Assembly: GCA_033032175.1 (NCBI GenBank)
Contig: CM065320.1
Coordinates: 6,448,001-6,512,000 of the forward strand
Direction of reading: 5' to 3'
DNA from: Saturnia japonica
Lineage: Eukaryota; Arthropoda; Insecta; Lepidoptera; Saturniidae
DNA length: 64,000 bases
How positions within the stretch are numbered: position 1 is the stretch's first letter; each line of letters starts with the position of its first letter. The notes below the pieces were generated by a model. The model was not told where the DNA came from, made no database searches, and saw only the letters and a program-made list of their open reading frames with translations. Shown here piece after piece: positions 45,825 to 58,400 of the stretch. Made by a program: the position numbers and the translations under genes.

Positions 45825-46041
45825 TTGGTTGCCTGTAAAGTCGGTATACGGGCGAAAGTTTTACGTGACAACGACTTTATGTCTGTCTCTCTCGCTCTTA
45901 GGCGGGCTAACCATGCCCGAGTGGAAGGGACGCGTGCCTCTCACTCGCTCTCATTGTGAGCGCATAACGTGAGCGGAGCGTAACGCAGTTTCTTGAAGTG
46001 TCACCCGGCAAACCAATTTATAAGACGTTGTCACGTCAAAA
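45825..46041 (+). repeat. 217-bp repeat, copy B
   Basis: Identical by eye over 217 bp to 37,278-37,494, in the same orientation, 8.5 kb away. It lies 37 bp from the end of the DD41D element. No coding frame. Confidence 0.8.
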
Positions 46042-49000
46042 AAAGAAAATACAAAAAATATTTTTTTTTGTTGTTTTGGTGCAGTCGGGCTTTTTGTTTC
46101 CCCTTTTATAATTTAATAATAATTTGTTATTTATAATAATTGGTTCAAATGACACTTTCTACTAGTAAAACTGGCTTTTTTATGCTTAGAGCTAAGCAAG
46201 TAAGTTTACTTTACCTGAGATCTACATACTCAGCTGTTGTAACCAAACAAAACTTATAAAAATGGCATAAAAGATTCGTGACCACAGATTTGAGAATGTG
46301 AATTTGTGGTTGTGACAATGACAAAAATAAAATACTATTTTCATATTAGGTATTTTAGTTTATTATGACCAAATAAAAAAAAACGAAATAAATTTTAACA
46401 TCGAACTACTGAAACAATAATATATCACTTCTTTTTATAAAATTCAACTAGTAGGTAAACTTCAATATGATTTTGTAACCCACATACATGCAGTTTTGAA
46501 TTGTAAGCTCGCGCTACAACTAGATGCCGTCGGTGTCCTATACAAATCACGCCGAAGTGGGCGTACTACGTCAGTGTTATTCCGACAACACTGTCACGTT
46601 GACAAGCAGCGTATTTTATTAAATAATCTAAAGATAATACCAGTATGCGTAATTAAAGTATGTAAAAAAAATACTATAATAAATAATAAAGATGCTGGGA
46701 TCACATACTATCAGTAAGTAGTTAAAGTTTCAATATAAAATAACATGAACAAACAAAATTAAATGGCGGAAATAAATGTTACCGCGTAATGCGCGACAAC
46801 CAGTTTCCCCATGGCCATGGTAAAGATTTTAATGTAATACTATTTATTTATGTGTATCGTTCTATTACATATAAATATTATTAGTAGGTACCTATGCAAT
46901 GATATTTTTTGAGTAGATACCACATTGACGCTCTTTACATGCCATCATGAATGGTGGGCAATAGGGTATTTGAATGAGCTAAAAATATGATTCTTTTAGG
47001 CGTAATTACAAATTATTATATATATTTTTAACAATTTCTTATTAAAAAACTCAAAATAAATTTATTATTATTCAGTAAAACACGAAATAAACCAAATATT
47101 TTTTAAAATTCCGCCATGTGATTACAAACGCTCCATTATTTGTTTGATTCTATAATTACATCACGTGCCACTATATTGTATAGTATTTATTTGATCATTG
47201 GCTTATATAAAATATTTTTCCTATGAATAGGGTAAAGTTTAGAAGTTCACAACACTATTTTGTTCACACACACTAAGCAAATTAGCATCATTACAAATAG
47301 TCACTACCCACAAAGATTCATATCTTTGGTGTATTCTAGGAGCTATTGTTTGTAGGTATCGCAGCATCTAGTTGAAGCAACACGGAAACCAACAAATTAA
47401 TCTATAGGTAAATTATTATTAACAATAGTAATGTAAAGTAACAATGAAAAATTAAAAGTAGTAGATCTGGTTTATGGTTAGATTGCGGTAGCATTATTTT
47501 CCGCGCGTTATCAATTTTAGTTGGAGAGCAGCCGTATTTGCGATATCCGATATTGTGTTCCCGTCTGAAGGGCGATTGGCAAAAGATAAGGGGCGTTTCT
47601 AAGTCTGACCTCAATACTGCAAATCCTCCTGTTTAATGTTGGTTGCAAATGAATAAATAAAATAAATATGGGGACACAATTTCACACACGGCCATTTATT
47701 TCCAAACTAAGCAAAGCTTGTATTAAGGTAATTTAACAGCCGATATATACATCGGTACATATATAGATATTTAACACCCAGACACAACTGACAATTATCC
47801 TTATAACACAAAAGTCAGTCATAGACGGGGATCGAACCACAATATCACTCAATATCACTGCGTTATTATTACTTATTTTTCATGAAAATTATACTTATGG
47901 AATGATTATATATATGAGTGCGGAAAAATTAATGAACATTATGGATGTGGCGTAGCTCCTCGACCCATGTACCACATGACAGTGAAAAATAAAAACTTGG
48001 ACATACCATTACAATGTTTTTCAATGGTAGAAAATGTTTGCAAACATAGGAGGCATTATTGTTATTAAATATACTTAGTTTATTGCAATATCTGTAATAT
48101 TTGTACCTAAATTTATATCTGTGCAAACTAACGCGCCTATTTCACAACGGTGATAAAGTTTAGCGTGAGATATAAGTGATTAACGGCCTTACTTATATGT
48201 AATGTTTATCTTTAATTTTGTTTTCTCCTAATCTATGTTGGGTTAGACAAAGAAGGCATTACGTTTAATTTTTGACAGATTTTTATGAGTAAAGCCGCTA
48301 ATGTTGAAAAATCACTAAAAAAGGCATCATCAGGCTAGGTTAAAACATAATTTACCTTTTCTGTTCTAGACGCCCGCGCCCCCAACCATTGATTGTCTGT
48401 CAATTAATAGATATTCTGATTGAAATTATCGATAGTACCGTTCCAGTAGCAGACTCAAACAAATTCCATGAGAGCACAAGAATGACCTTTTTGGTCCTCG
48501 GTTGCTTGTATGTTAAATAAGGTACTAAGAAAAAATCGATAAATCGTTTTTTACCAAACGATCGATTCTATTGAAATTTCAAACAATCGATGTTTGATGA
48601 ACGCTACGCAAAAGCGCGATTTGCCGACCCTAGTGCCACTCATGCTAGCTACGCCACTGCATTATTTTACAGTAATATATTTGATTCTTGTATAAAATAT
48701 TTATAGTTACCAATTTAATATAAAATATGATTTAAAAACTTAAATCTAAATAAGTACTAACATGATTTATACGAAACGATCTTAGGATAAGAGAACATGC
48801 GAATTCGAAAGCGTTATATTATTATCTCACTTAAGTAATAGAAATAATAGATGTGATTTACATGGACACAACCTTTTGCTTTAATTGGTGAGATTTTTAA
48901 CATTTCTGATAAAACTGCCAAATTTCCACGGTACATTTCAATGATATAAAAACACTGTTCCATTAGCCTAGCCCTGGATAAAAATTATGTCCCCCTAGTA

Positions 49001-49245
49001 CCAAGATTTTTTGCTTCATATTGATTGGAATATTATAATAATAACAAAAACAATAAAACATAATCATTACATGACTCATACTCTAATCACAATACGTAAT
49101 AATAACACTTTCAGAAATTTTAATTTCCAATTAGTTTGTTGTAAAAAAACATTGTTAAGTAAACAAAAATTAAAGCCCAAATTTAATCGGTAAACTTATT
49201 GCTAATTAATCACAAATTGAAAATACTTCTTTGAGATCAATTAAT
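46042..49245. other. intergenic between the DD41D element and Xpc
   Basis: AT-rich. Contains a tRNA-SINE relic (47,640-47,850). The 70-aa minus-strand frame at 47,402-47,614 has an evener base composition but no recognised family. The distal part includes the Xpc 3' UTR, whose end was not resolved. Confidence 0.5.
47640..47850 (-). mobile_element. tRNA-derived SINE relic, family D
   Basis: The minus strand carries a B-box-like GTGGTTCGATCCCCG near 47,838. The plus strand has 'ATGGGGACACAATTTCACAC', which recurs at 56,915. Confidence 0.55.
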
Positions 49246-49440
49246 TTATCGTTTCTTTTTAACAACCAATCTAGGTTCTTTTTGTTTATTTTTATTTACT
49301 TCTGATACTTTCGGATCTTCAAACCCGTATTTACACTTGATTCGTTCTCGTATAAGTAAACCTTTGATTAGCTTTCTCCAGTTCCCGTAAACTTTATTTT
49401 CCATTTTCTCCCGTTGTTTTTGTTCTTGTTCCTCTTGATC
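49246..49440 (-). CDS. Xpc: Xpc exon 10 (C-terminus)
   Basis: After [48 protein letters not shown], and a basic tail to TAA at 49,246-49,248. In the family this C-terminal helix region binds centrin and TFIIH. Confidence 0.92.
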   Translation of the reverse strand, partial: DQEEQEQKQREKMENKVYGNWRKLIKGLLIRERIKCKYGFEDPKVSEVNKNKQKEPRLVVKKKR

Positions 49441-52400
49441 CTAATTAAATAGAATATTATTTAACAGGTTTTTAAAAATATATAGTTCTGATGAGGAATA
49501 TCATTAAATTTTATTTTCAAATTATTCTTATGCGTTATTACCTATCAGTTTTTAATTAGAAAACTTACATATTGTGCATTCAAACACCTACCTGAACTAT
49601 GAAATAGAAACCTTGGAAAGAAAAAATTGATGAAGTTGATAAGATTGCATAATGGTATTTTAGTGTGCCAAAAAGTCTTAAAATGCATAAATAAAGTACT
49701 TAAGCCGTAAAGTATTTAAAAATGTAATTTTAATTATTTACAAATACGTAAAACGATAGTCGCCATAATGGATTCCGATGTGACGTCATTATACAGTAAA
49801 TGATATATGAATAGATGGGTAAGTCAATCATATTTTTTGTTTATTGAATGTCTGGATGTTACGGCCATATGAAAGTATAAGTTTTCAATACCTTCAACCA
49901 TGCTTCTGTAATAATTTCTTCGAATTCTTTGCATACAACAAATCCGTCGTATACTGGGTGTGCCCAACCGCCAGAGTAGTCGAAACCGGTCATTGCAGGG
50001 GCACAGTCTATATTCAGTTTCTTAGCTACTTTACTTAAACCAGGCACTGAAAAAATAACTTCATGATTAAGGTAATGATTCTCACCCTGAGTATTTAATT
50101 AAGACTTGTACTTTATTTGGTCTGGAACAAAATTCAGCACAAGTTATTTTTAGTGAAAGCACAGGATCCAGTTACTAATACCAAAGTTGTAACATTGTAA
50201 AAACTTGTAAAATATACAAACTTACATTTAATAAGTACTGTTCCTTTAGGTAACATGCATTCTTTGAATAGTTCAACATTGCCGTAGGCATTTCTGGGTA
50301 CAATTCCATTCTCAGCTACAGGCGGCTCATAATCTTGCACTTGCCATGGACCAAATATTTCCAGTGGTTTGTCAGTTATCAATTTGTTAGACAGCTAGAA
50401 ATTTATTAAAGTTACTTTTAAAAAGTATATAATATAGTATGAGATGCATAGTAGCATTTTCATTAGGGACTTTGCTGTTTGATCACTGAAATGATTGATG
50501 CAATAATAACAGTAAAAACTCGCAAAGATTTTACTTGTCACTACCACTGTGAGTAAATTTAACATGAGTCATTTATTTGGCATAGAGAAAAGAACACATA
50601 TGGAGAATTTTATGAATCACTAGGGCCAATTGCCTACATGTGTGTAGCTGTTTAGTTCACGGTGATTTCATGCACAAAGTCGCTGGTCCACCATCACTTA
50701 TTCTTCCATTTATTTAATTGCAACTGTGTTCATCCACAATTCTGCCTTAGAAACATAGACCTAATAAGATAGCGGTTCTCTTGTTAAAAATACCCAGGGA
50801 GTTTTTGTTGGCGATTAAAAATGCATGTTTTTAGTTGTTATTTATAATTCCCTTCACTTTTGCATAATAATTAAACTACATTATGTAAAATGTCGCCAAA
50901 ATTACATAAGCCAATGAATGAATTACAATAAAAACCACCACATGACCGCGGATGCACCGTGTACGAGCGCTTTCACTTCTGATTAGCTGATTGGAGGATT
51001 ATGACTTCGGCGATCCGTGTAGCGGTTGTGACCCCATTGTAAGTCATAATAATAGTATGATTTTGTATAAATAAACAAAACAGTTATTGTATACCTGGAT
51101 TCGTCTGTCATTACATCTCAAGCTGAATCTGAACAGCAACCATGTTCCTACACTTGTAATAAATAAAATGTAGTTTAAATAATACAATATGTGTATGTAC
51201 CTTGTCCCATTTGGGTCGCGATTTTACAATTTTATATGGTTCTTCCCCAAGCCGAACAACTTTAGCTTCTTTAAGCCAAATTTCTCGTGATCTGCAAACA
51301 TAGACACAATCTCGAGAGTACACGGCTTCACCACGAATGAAACCTAACGTGGCGGCATCAGGTGGATATAGTGCTTCGAATTTCAATAAATGCCTTTTCA
51401 ATGCATAGAGTGGATGATTTTTATACCTGTAAAGTCATAATCAGAAATTAATTATCACTATCACATATTTATTGTATAATGCCTCATTAGCCTAGTGGTC
51501 CTAAGCGCGAATGCTATGATCGAGGTCCTGGGTTTGATTCCCAGGTCGAGCAAAGTGTTATTAGGTTTTTCTATGAAATTCTCAGTAGCAGCTCAGAATT
51601 GGGCTTTGTGGGCATTGCAACAAAGAAAAAACACCTTTAAGATATAATACTTCATTTTCATACATAAGTATTTTAATTAAACTTGAGTGGAGCTGCCTGA
51701 ACACACTTACAGGTAGGTGCTTGACTACAGATTTTCAACTTGAGGGTGGTAGATAATTCCCGGCCACAATGGTATGATTTCATCATTTTGTTTTCCTTCA
51801 TCCAAACCTCAGGATCATTGTAGGGATTCAAACTCACTTCACTGAGCCTCCATTGCTTTCAAAATTACTCAATCAGTTCAAAGCAATAAAACAAGGGTGA
51901 CAGATAATTTCTTGAGAAGAACAGTGCAAGATCATAATGAGATTATTACCCCAGAGACGACTTATGATATATTTGTGCTTATACTGTTATATTTTCAATA
52001 AAAAAAATTACAATTGGGAGTTATCCTATATCCTGGCAAAAATGTTAGAAAATAATGAGCTAATGGTGAGTTAAAAACCTAGTGCACTTACTCAGAAATA
52101 CTTTTTGGCAAAGGTGCTTCCAACTGCATTTGATTTAAATACTCATCCTCTTCCTTATCTCTGGCTGTTTTAGGTCCAAGCCATAACTGAATAGCTTTGT
52201 CAAACCACTCTGGTTCAGCTCTTAGTTTACGGGTGACAGTGTTCCAATGTGGTACATATTTTCGGGTCAAATCTTTTAGATAATTGTTATTATCCCAACC
52301 AACAATGTAGCTAACTGGCTGGGTTGCTGCATTCTATTAACAACAAACATAAATAAATCTGATTTTCTTCTAGAAATAATTATGATAATTCATTGCTTGT

Positions 52401-55400
52401 ATAGCATCCGAGGAGACCCAATTTGGAATTAAATCGTAACTTTAGTTATAAATGTACATTTTCACTAACAATATGTGAACTAGAATTTTTTTCTGGTTGT
52501 GATTACTACAGTAATAATATATAGTCTACAGATAATATATCATTTTTTACATAGCAATGCTTCTTGAACACGATGCCCAGTAGCTTGCGCAAGTACTACT
52601 ACTGCGAATGAAATTTCACCATGTAAACATTTTTTCCTTAGTGAAAGTGCAAGTGGAAGTTGCTTAGTGATACTCGCTTTGATCCTTGCGCCAGTTTACC
52701 CCCTTAAGCCCCCTTCACTCCCCTCGCTACTACTCAATGCATCATTAGAAGGCGTTACGATCAGTATAATAAGGCGCCAGCCCATTCAATTCATTCGTTC
52801 TTTGTGATAACCTGCTTTTCTTCGTATACTTTGCCCTACATATTATATAGCAATTTCCTACATTTAGTCCAGTCTCACCCACAGCCATTTTGATTTTTCT
52901 AGTTTCTGAAATTATTTCATCAATTCTTTGGTTCTTATTACATTTAGATGATCAGTGATTTAGATCTTAATCTGCGCATTTAAACAATTTACGTAAAACC
53001 AAACGCTTGGCCATGGAGGTCTGTCTATTAGTGAACTTGCAATAAACAAAGTCAGTGCCAGTAAGGTGTTTAGTAATCATTTACGTCTGGCTGCTTAGTA
53101 AAGTACAATTGCTTAGTACTTGCACAAGCTACTTCGCATAATGTGCAAGCGGCATTCATGCTACTAACTATAACAATTTAAAATTGTGTTGGCATCTATT
53201 ACCTACTAGAAGTAAGACTACAGCACAGACTTCAGCACCTACTATTCTCGGTTTATAAAATGATAAAGTAAAGTCGAGAGGGTCAAGTATTAGTATAGAC
53301 TGTGTTGCAACTGTGGCTGAGTCTGTGTTGTGAATGTGCATGTATGTGAGTGTTTGTAATTTTGAGAATATTTTAATGATGTGTAAGTGGGCGGAAATTA
53401 AGACAAAGTGCATATAAAATGCGTCAGTATTAAATTTAGGGACTCAATGAGTGAGTTAACTGATAAATCATTTTATTTTTGTTAATTTTGGAGTGATACA
53501 ATATACTTGTTTTGAGATATTTGTTTATATATAATTAAAAATTAATTAGCCTAATGTAGTAAAATACCTAGCTGCTAATACTGTCAAAGTTTAGTAAGAA
53601 TCAAATTTTGAAAGTTTTAAGCATATAAAGTCTATGATGATCATTACAGGAAAACTTTGTTTTTAGGTACTTACATAAATGCTGCTACTGTCATATATTT
53701 TTTGTTTTATTATATCAACACAAATCCATTGTTCAAGTTCTTCCTACAAACACTTCACACCAAACATCAATTGTATATGTAGATGTTTCGTCATCTGAAG
53801 ACAAGACTTTCCTATCTATTTGTCGGCCCACACGTGGTTTAGAACTTAGTTTGGTGGGTTTAAAATCTTCATCACTATCATATCTACTGTGGTGTGGTTC
53901 TTCTTCTTCCAAGTAATTAGCATCATCTAATTCTTGTTTAGTTTTTCCTGAAATGATAATTTTTTTATAGAATAATAATATAGTGCTTAATTTATGCTTA
54001 ATATTAGCAAGTAATTTATAAAATTGAAGATTATAAAATTTTGACATAATATATTTTTTTTTAATCTGACTACACTGTTAGCCTTAGGGGCCCTGAAGCC
54101 GCTGCGGCTATGAAAAACGTCTTTAAATAATACTGCTCTTTATTTGGTAACATCTTATAATGTCTTTACATTATTTCTGAAAGGTGATTTTTTTTGTGGC
54201 AATGTTCTATTCCCCTTAATTCTTTGTTTTCCTCTATTGACGAAAAATAGACAAATAATTTAAAACTAAAGTTTTTATTTAAAAATCTGTTTCACAAACA
54301 TGACATCTTTTAGATTATATCATTCTATAATGTGCAAAATAATTTAAATTAAAACATTTTAAATTATGGTGTGATTACCTTTGACAACTCGTCTTGGTGA
54401 CTTCAATTTTTCTTCTTTAATTCTACTACTGAGTATATTAATTAAATCATTAGTGACATCATTTTTCGATTTGGATCTAATCTTTCTCTTTCCCTGATCT
54501 TTGTGACTTACTTTTGGTTCTTCTTTAATCTTTTGTTTATTTGTGAGTTCTAAAGATGTTTCAGGTTTGTTTTCATTTTTAGATGATACATTAAAGTATT
54601 TACTTTTTTGTAAAATTTCTCCAGGTGCACTTTTATTTCTTGTCTTTGTTACTTTTAATTGAGTTTCATCTTCGTTACTGGTTTCTGTCGTATGGGATCT
54701 CTTTCTTGACAACCTAATTTTCTTAACTTTACAGTTTTGTTTATCATTGAAATACTCACTGGATACTTCTGATTGTGTTATTATAATTTCAGGTGGCACT
54801 AATTTATGTTCATTATGGGTTGAGGAATTTACAGTATTTACTTTCTGTTTTGGTGTAGGCTCTGCAATTTTAGTTCTTCTAGTTTTTCGCAAATTTACTG
54901 AATTTTCAAATATATTTGGATTGGTTACATCATTTTCACTAGTTTTATTAAAAATAGTATTGTCCTTTTTTCGCTGACTTAATGATAACTTTTGTGATGG
55001 TTTGGATGCTTTAGCAAGAATTTTATCATTTTCCATTTTTTCATTCAATTTAGTTGTAAGTTTTGCTGTTATCTCTGTTTCATTCATTGGTCCTAAATTA
55101 TCTTTTACTTTACTATAACTTTTCTTTGAAATTTTTGGAGGCGAGACATCTTCATCTTGGCAGCTAGCATTTTTGGATTTGGCTTTATCAGTCCTTTCAC
55201 TTCTTCTGTTTTTAATAGGCGACCCATCATTACTACCATCAATTTGAATAATATTGCCAAATTCACTATCAGCATTGCCATCTAGTTGTGGTAGTTTTTC
55301 TTTCTGAGGTATTATTACTTTGTTTTTAGATAGCGAACTTTTTTTTTCTTTTTTATCTACTGTTTTATCACTAGCTGTTTTTGATTTGTCCTTAGCACCA

Positions 55401-58400
55401 TGTTGTGTTTTCGTAGAAAGTGAGCATAAATCTGAACTATGTGGTTTCAAAGGCAATGTAACAAAATTAAACATAATGCGACATTGCAGACCTAGAGCAC
55501 GCAGCATGGCAACAAATATAAAAACTAAGAATTTTCTTGTTTTCCCTACTTTCTGTTTAATCTGTTCCAGAAGTAGTTCCTTAAGCGGAGGTGCCTTCGG
55601 TTTAAATTTATTCTCATGTTTGTCTTGTTTTAATATCACTTTTTCTTTGAACCATGATGTTATTTGTTCCAAATATTTTATGTCAACTCTTTCACCGGGG
55701 TAACATTCTTTAGATGGTACTAAAGAAAGTGCTGCAGTCATAACATCCTGATCATTTAAAACACAACTAACATAATTTCCATGTCCTATCCAACACAAAA
55801 CATGTACTTTATGCAAATAAATTTGTTGCTCCTTTTTGGCTCTGTTTAGTTTTCTTTTCATCATCATTTCTACATCAATTTTCTTTTTTTTCCTGCATAC
55901 TGCATTTGGGAACTCCACAAACAGTTCTAATCCTTGTTGTGGTATATTCTTATTTTCTGCAAGATTGTATGAAAATTATATACATGCATATTGAATGTTT
56001 TTATGAAGTTTGGATTATTATAGCTAGCCATACACCCACATATCTACTCGACCGAACTACCTGACAGGTGAGTCTGGCGGGCAGATCTGATAGTGTATGG
56101 AGTGATTCGGGGGAAAGATTTACCTGTCAACGGATGCCCGTTGCCCATGATCAAAATTAACGGATCAGGCACAGGTCACACACATGCACAATCATTCAAT
56201 TGTGCATGTGTGTGTAAGAATCGATATGCCCATCTGATCGCACTTGTTGTGCGATATAGTATAAACTTGTTGTTCATTAAAATGCCATTTTAATGACTAT
56301 GTTTACTTATGTATGAATACGTTTTCTTACTTCTATACATAAAAAATTACCACACATTACAGTCAGATTTTGCTTTAAAAACGATATTACAGACAGCTCT
56401 TTTATAATAAAATCAGGACCGCAACTGATAGATGCCCGAGATCGGGTCGCAGATCAGATATGTGACGCTTGTGACGGGTAAATCTGTGCGTGTGTGGCGA
56501 AATCTTACCTTATCTTACCTGATGATAAGTAAAGATGAGGCCGACGATGTATCGCGCTTAACTATTAAATGCCTATTCACTATTCGCTTGGAGACTTTCC
56601 TAAGTTATAGGTCGATGGGAAAGCAGACGACGGGAGTGAATTCCACTCCTTTGCCGTTCACATAATATCCTAAGTTATAGGTCGATGGGAAAGCAGACGA
56701 CGGGAGTGAATTCCACTCCTTTGCCGTTCACATAATAAACGACGAAGCATAACGCTCCGTGCGAATCAGGGGAATTTCCATGACATAAGGGTGAAATCCC
56801 TCACTTCGTCTAGTTGTCCTATGGTGGAAGGGATTGGGCGGAATTTACTCAAGCCATTCCTTAAGGTAAGCCCCCGAACCCGAAAAGTAGGAGTTAGGGC
56901 TAGCTAATAAATAAATATGGAGACATAATTTCACACACTGGCATATAATTCCCAACTAAGAAATTGTATTAATTGTAAGTAAAAAGTTAAAATTTTAACA
57001 CTTAAAGGGAATATTTTATGTGCTTTGCATATTAAAAATTATACTTTTGAAACATACCATTTACTTCTTCCCAGTCTTCAACATCTGAATCACTTTCATC
57101 TTTCGTTTTTCTTTTTTTCTTTTTTATTAGTTTATGTTCTGGAACCTCTTCACCTAGAGCTAATAAATCCTTCACCTCAGATTCTTTATATTGCTTAACA
57201 CAAGAATATTTATTTATAGTAGCTTTTGTTGCTTCTATTTTTGAATGGTGTTGTTCCAGCTCCATGAATGTCTTTTTAGCAATTTCCTCACTGTTATCAA
57301 GTTTGTTGCTGGCCCAGACCTACAACAAATATAATCTTGTTGTTATTGTAATATTTGTATGGAAATATAATATTTTTCCAACATAGTTAATTTTATACTT
57401 ACATCTTTGTATTCTGTTTCCCTCTCCATATCACTTTCCAGTATTTTTTCTTTGATAGAACTTGTAGTTGAAGTAATATCCTTTTTTGGAATTTTTGGTA
57501 TCTCATCATCACTGCTATCTGAAAGTGTATCAGCGGAAACACAGTTAAAGTTTTACCTAATTATTATATCATACTTACTTATGAACACACAATTTAATAA
57601 ATTTTAAAAATGCTGGTTATTTATAAGGTTCATATGCTTACTATTAATTTAGTATTTAATGTTCCAATAAATAATTAAATACGAGGGTGCGTTTTTAAAA
57701 TCGCAGAATAGTGGGGTTGGAAGGGATTAGCAGGCTCGTTAAGGGTTTAACATGTTTTATGAATATCAATATTTGTCACAATTGAATCATGTGGTACAAC
57801 TTATTTTTAAAATTATCCAGGATTATCTTGGCATGATTAAAGTCAGCGCAAGGTGGGTGCCAGAATGCTCACACTGCCACAAAAACAACAGTGCATTGAA
57901 TGTTTTCGATTGTTTTTGAACCTCTGTAGTGAAGACAAGGATGATGTACTGAACCAAATTATTACTGGAGATTCATCTTCCAAATTTCAATTTGGGTTCA
58001 TCATTATGAACCTGAGTCTAAATGAGACTCCATGCAGTGGCATAAAAAGGGTGCAGCACCTCCCAAGAAATTTAAGATGTCACTATCAGCGGGAAAACTC
58101 ATAGCAACAGTTTTTTTGGACTCAGGATCATTACCTATTTCCAAAAATTAAAAAAAAAGCTTTGTGAAAACAAATTTTCCACCAATGAAGAAGTGAAGGA
58201 AGTAGTTTTTGCTAGTATTAATCTGACAAGTAAAAAGCATTTTTTTATGAGGATATATAGGTAAATAAATTATTTGAAAATCTAGAAAAATGTATTCATC
58301 TTGCAAGAGATTATAGGAAACGAAACATAATTTTGAACTATTATTTTTCCTCCTGGGGAACGGGGGACCATTCCGCAAACATAAAAACACCTCCTAATAT

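Noticed and set aside
51476..51545. Possible tRNA gene
   Set aside because: The same sequence with its downstream body recurs on the other strand at 25,094-25,347, so it is a SINE head.
53735..53760. A tiny intron ending at 'TTTGTAG' to explain the Xpc frameshift
   Set aside because: Any donor would lie within the conserved DVWCEVF coding segment and the intron would be under about 25 nt.
54747..55703. Plus-strand frames of 76 and 127 aa
   Set aside because: Shadows of Xpc exon 4 on the opposite strand.
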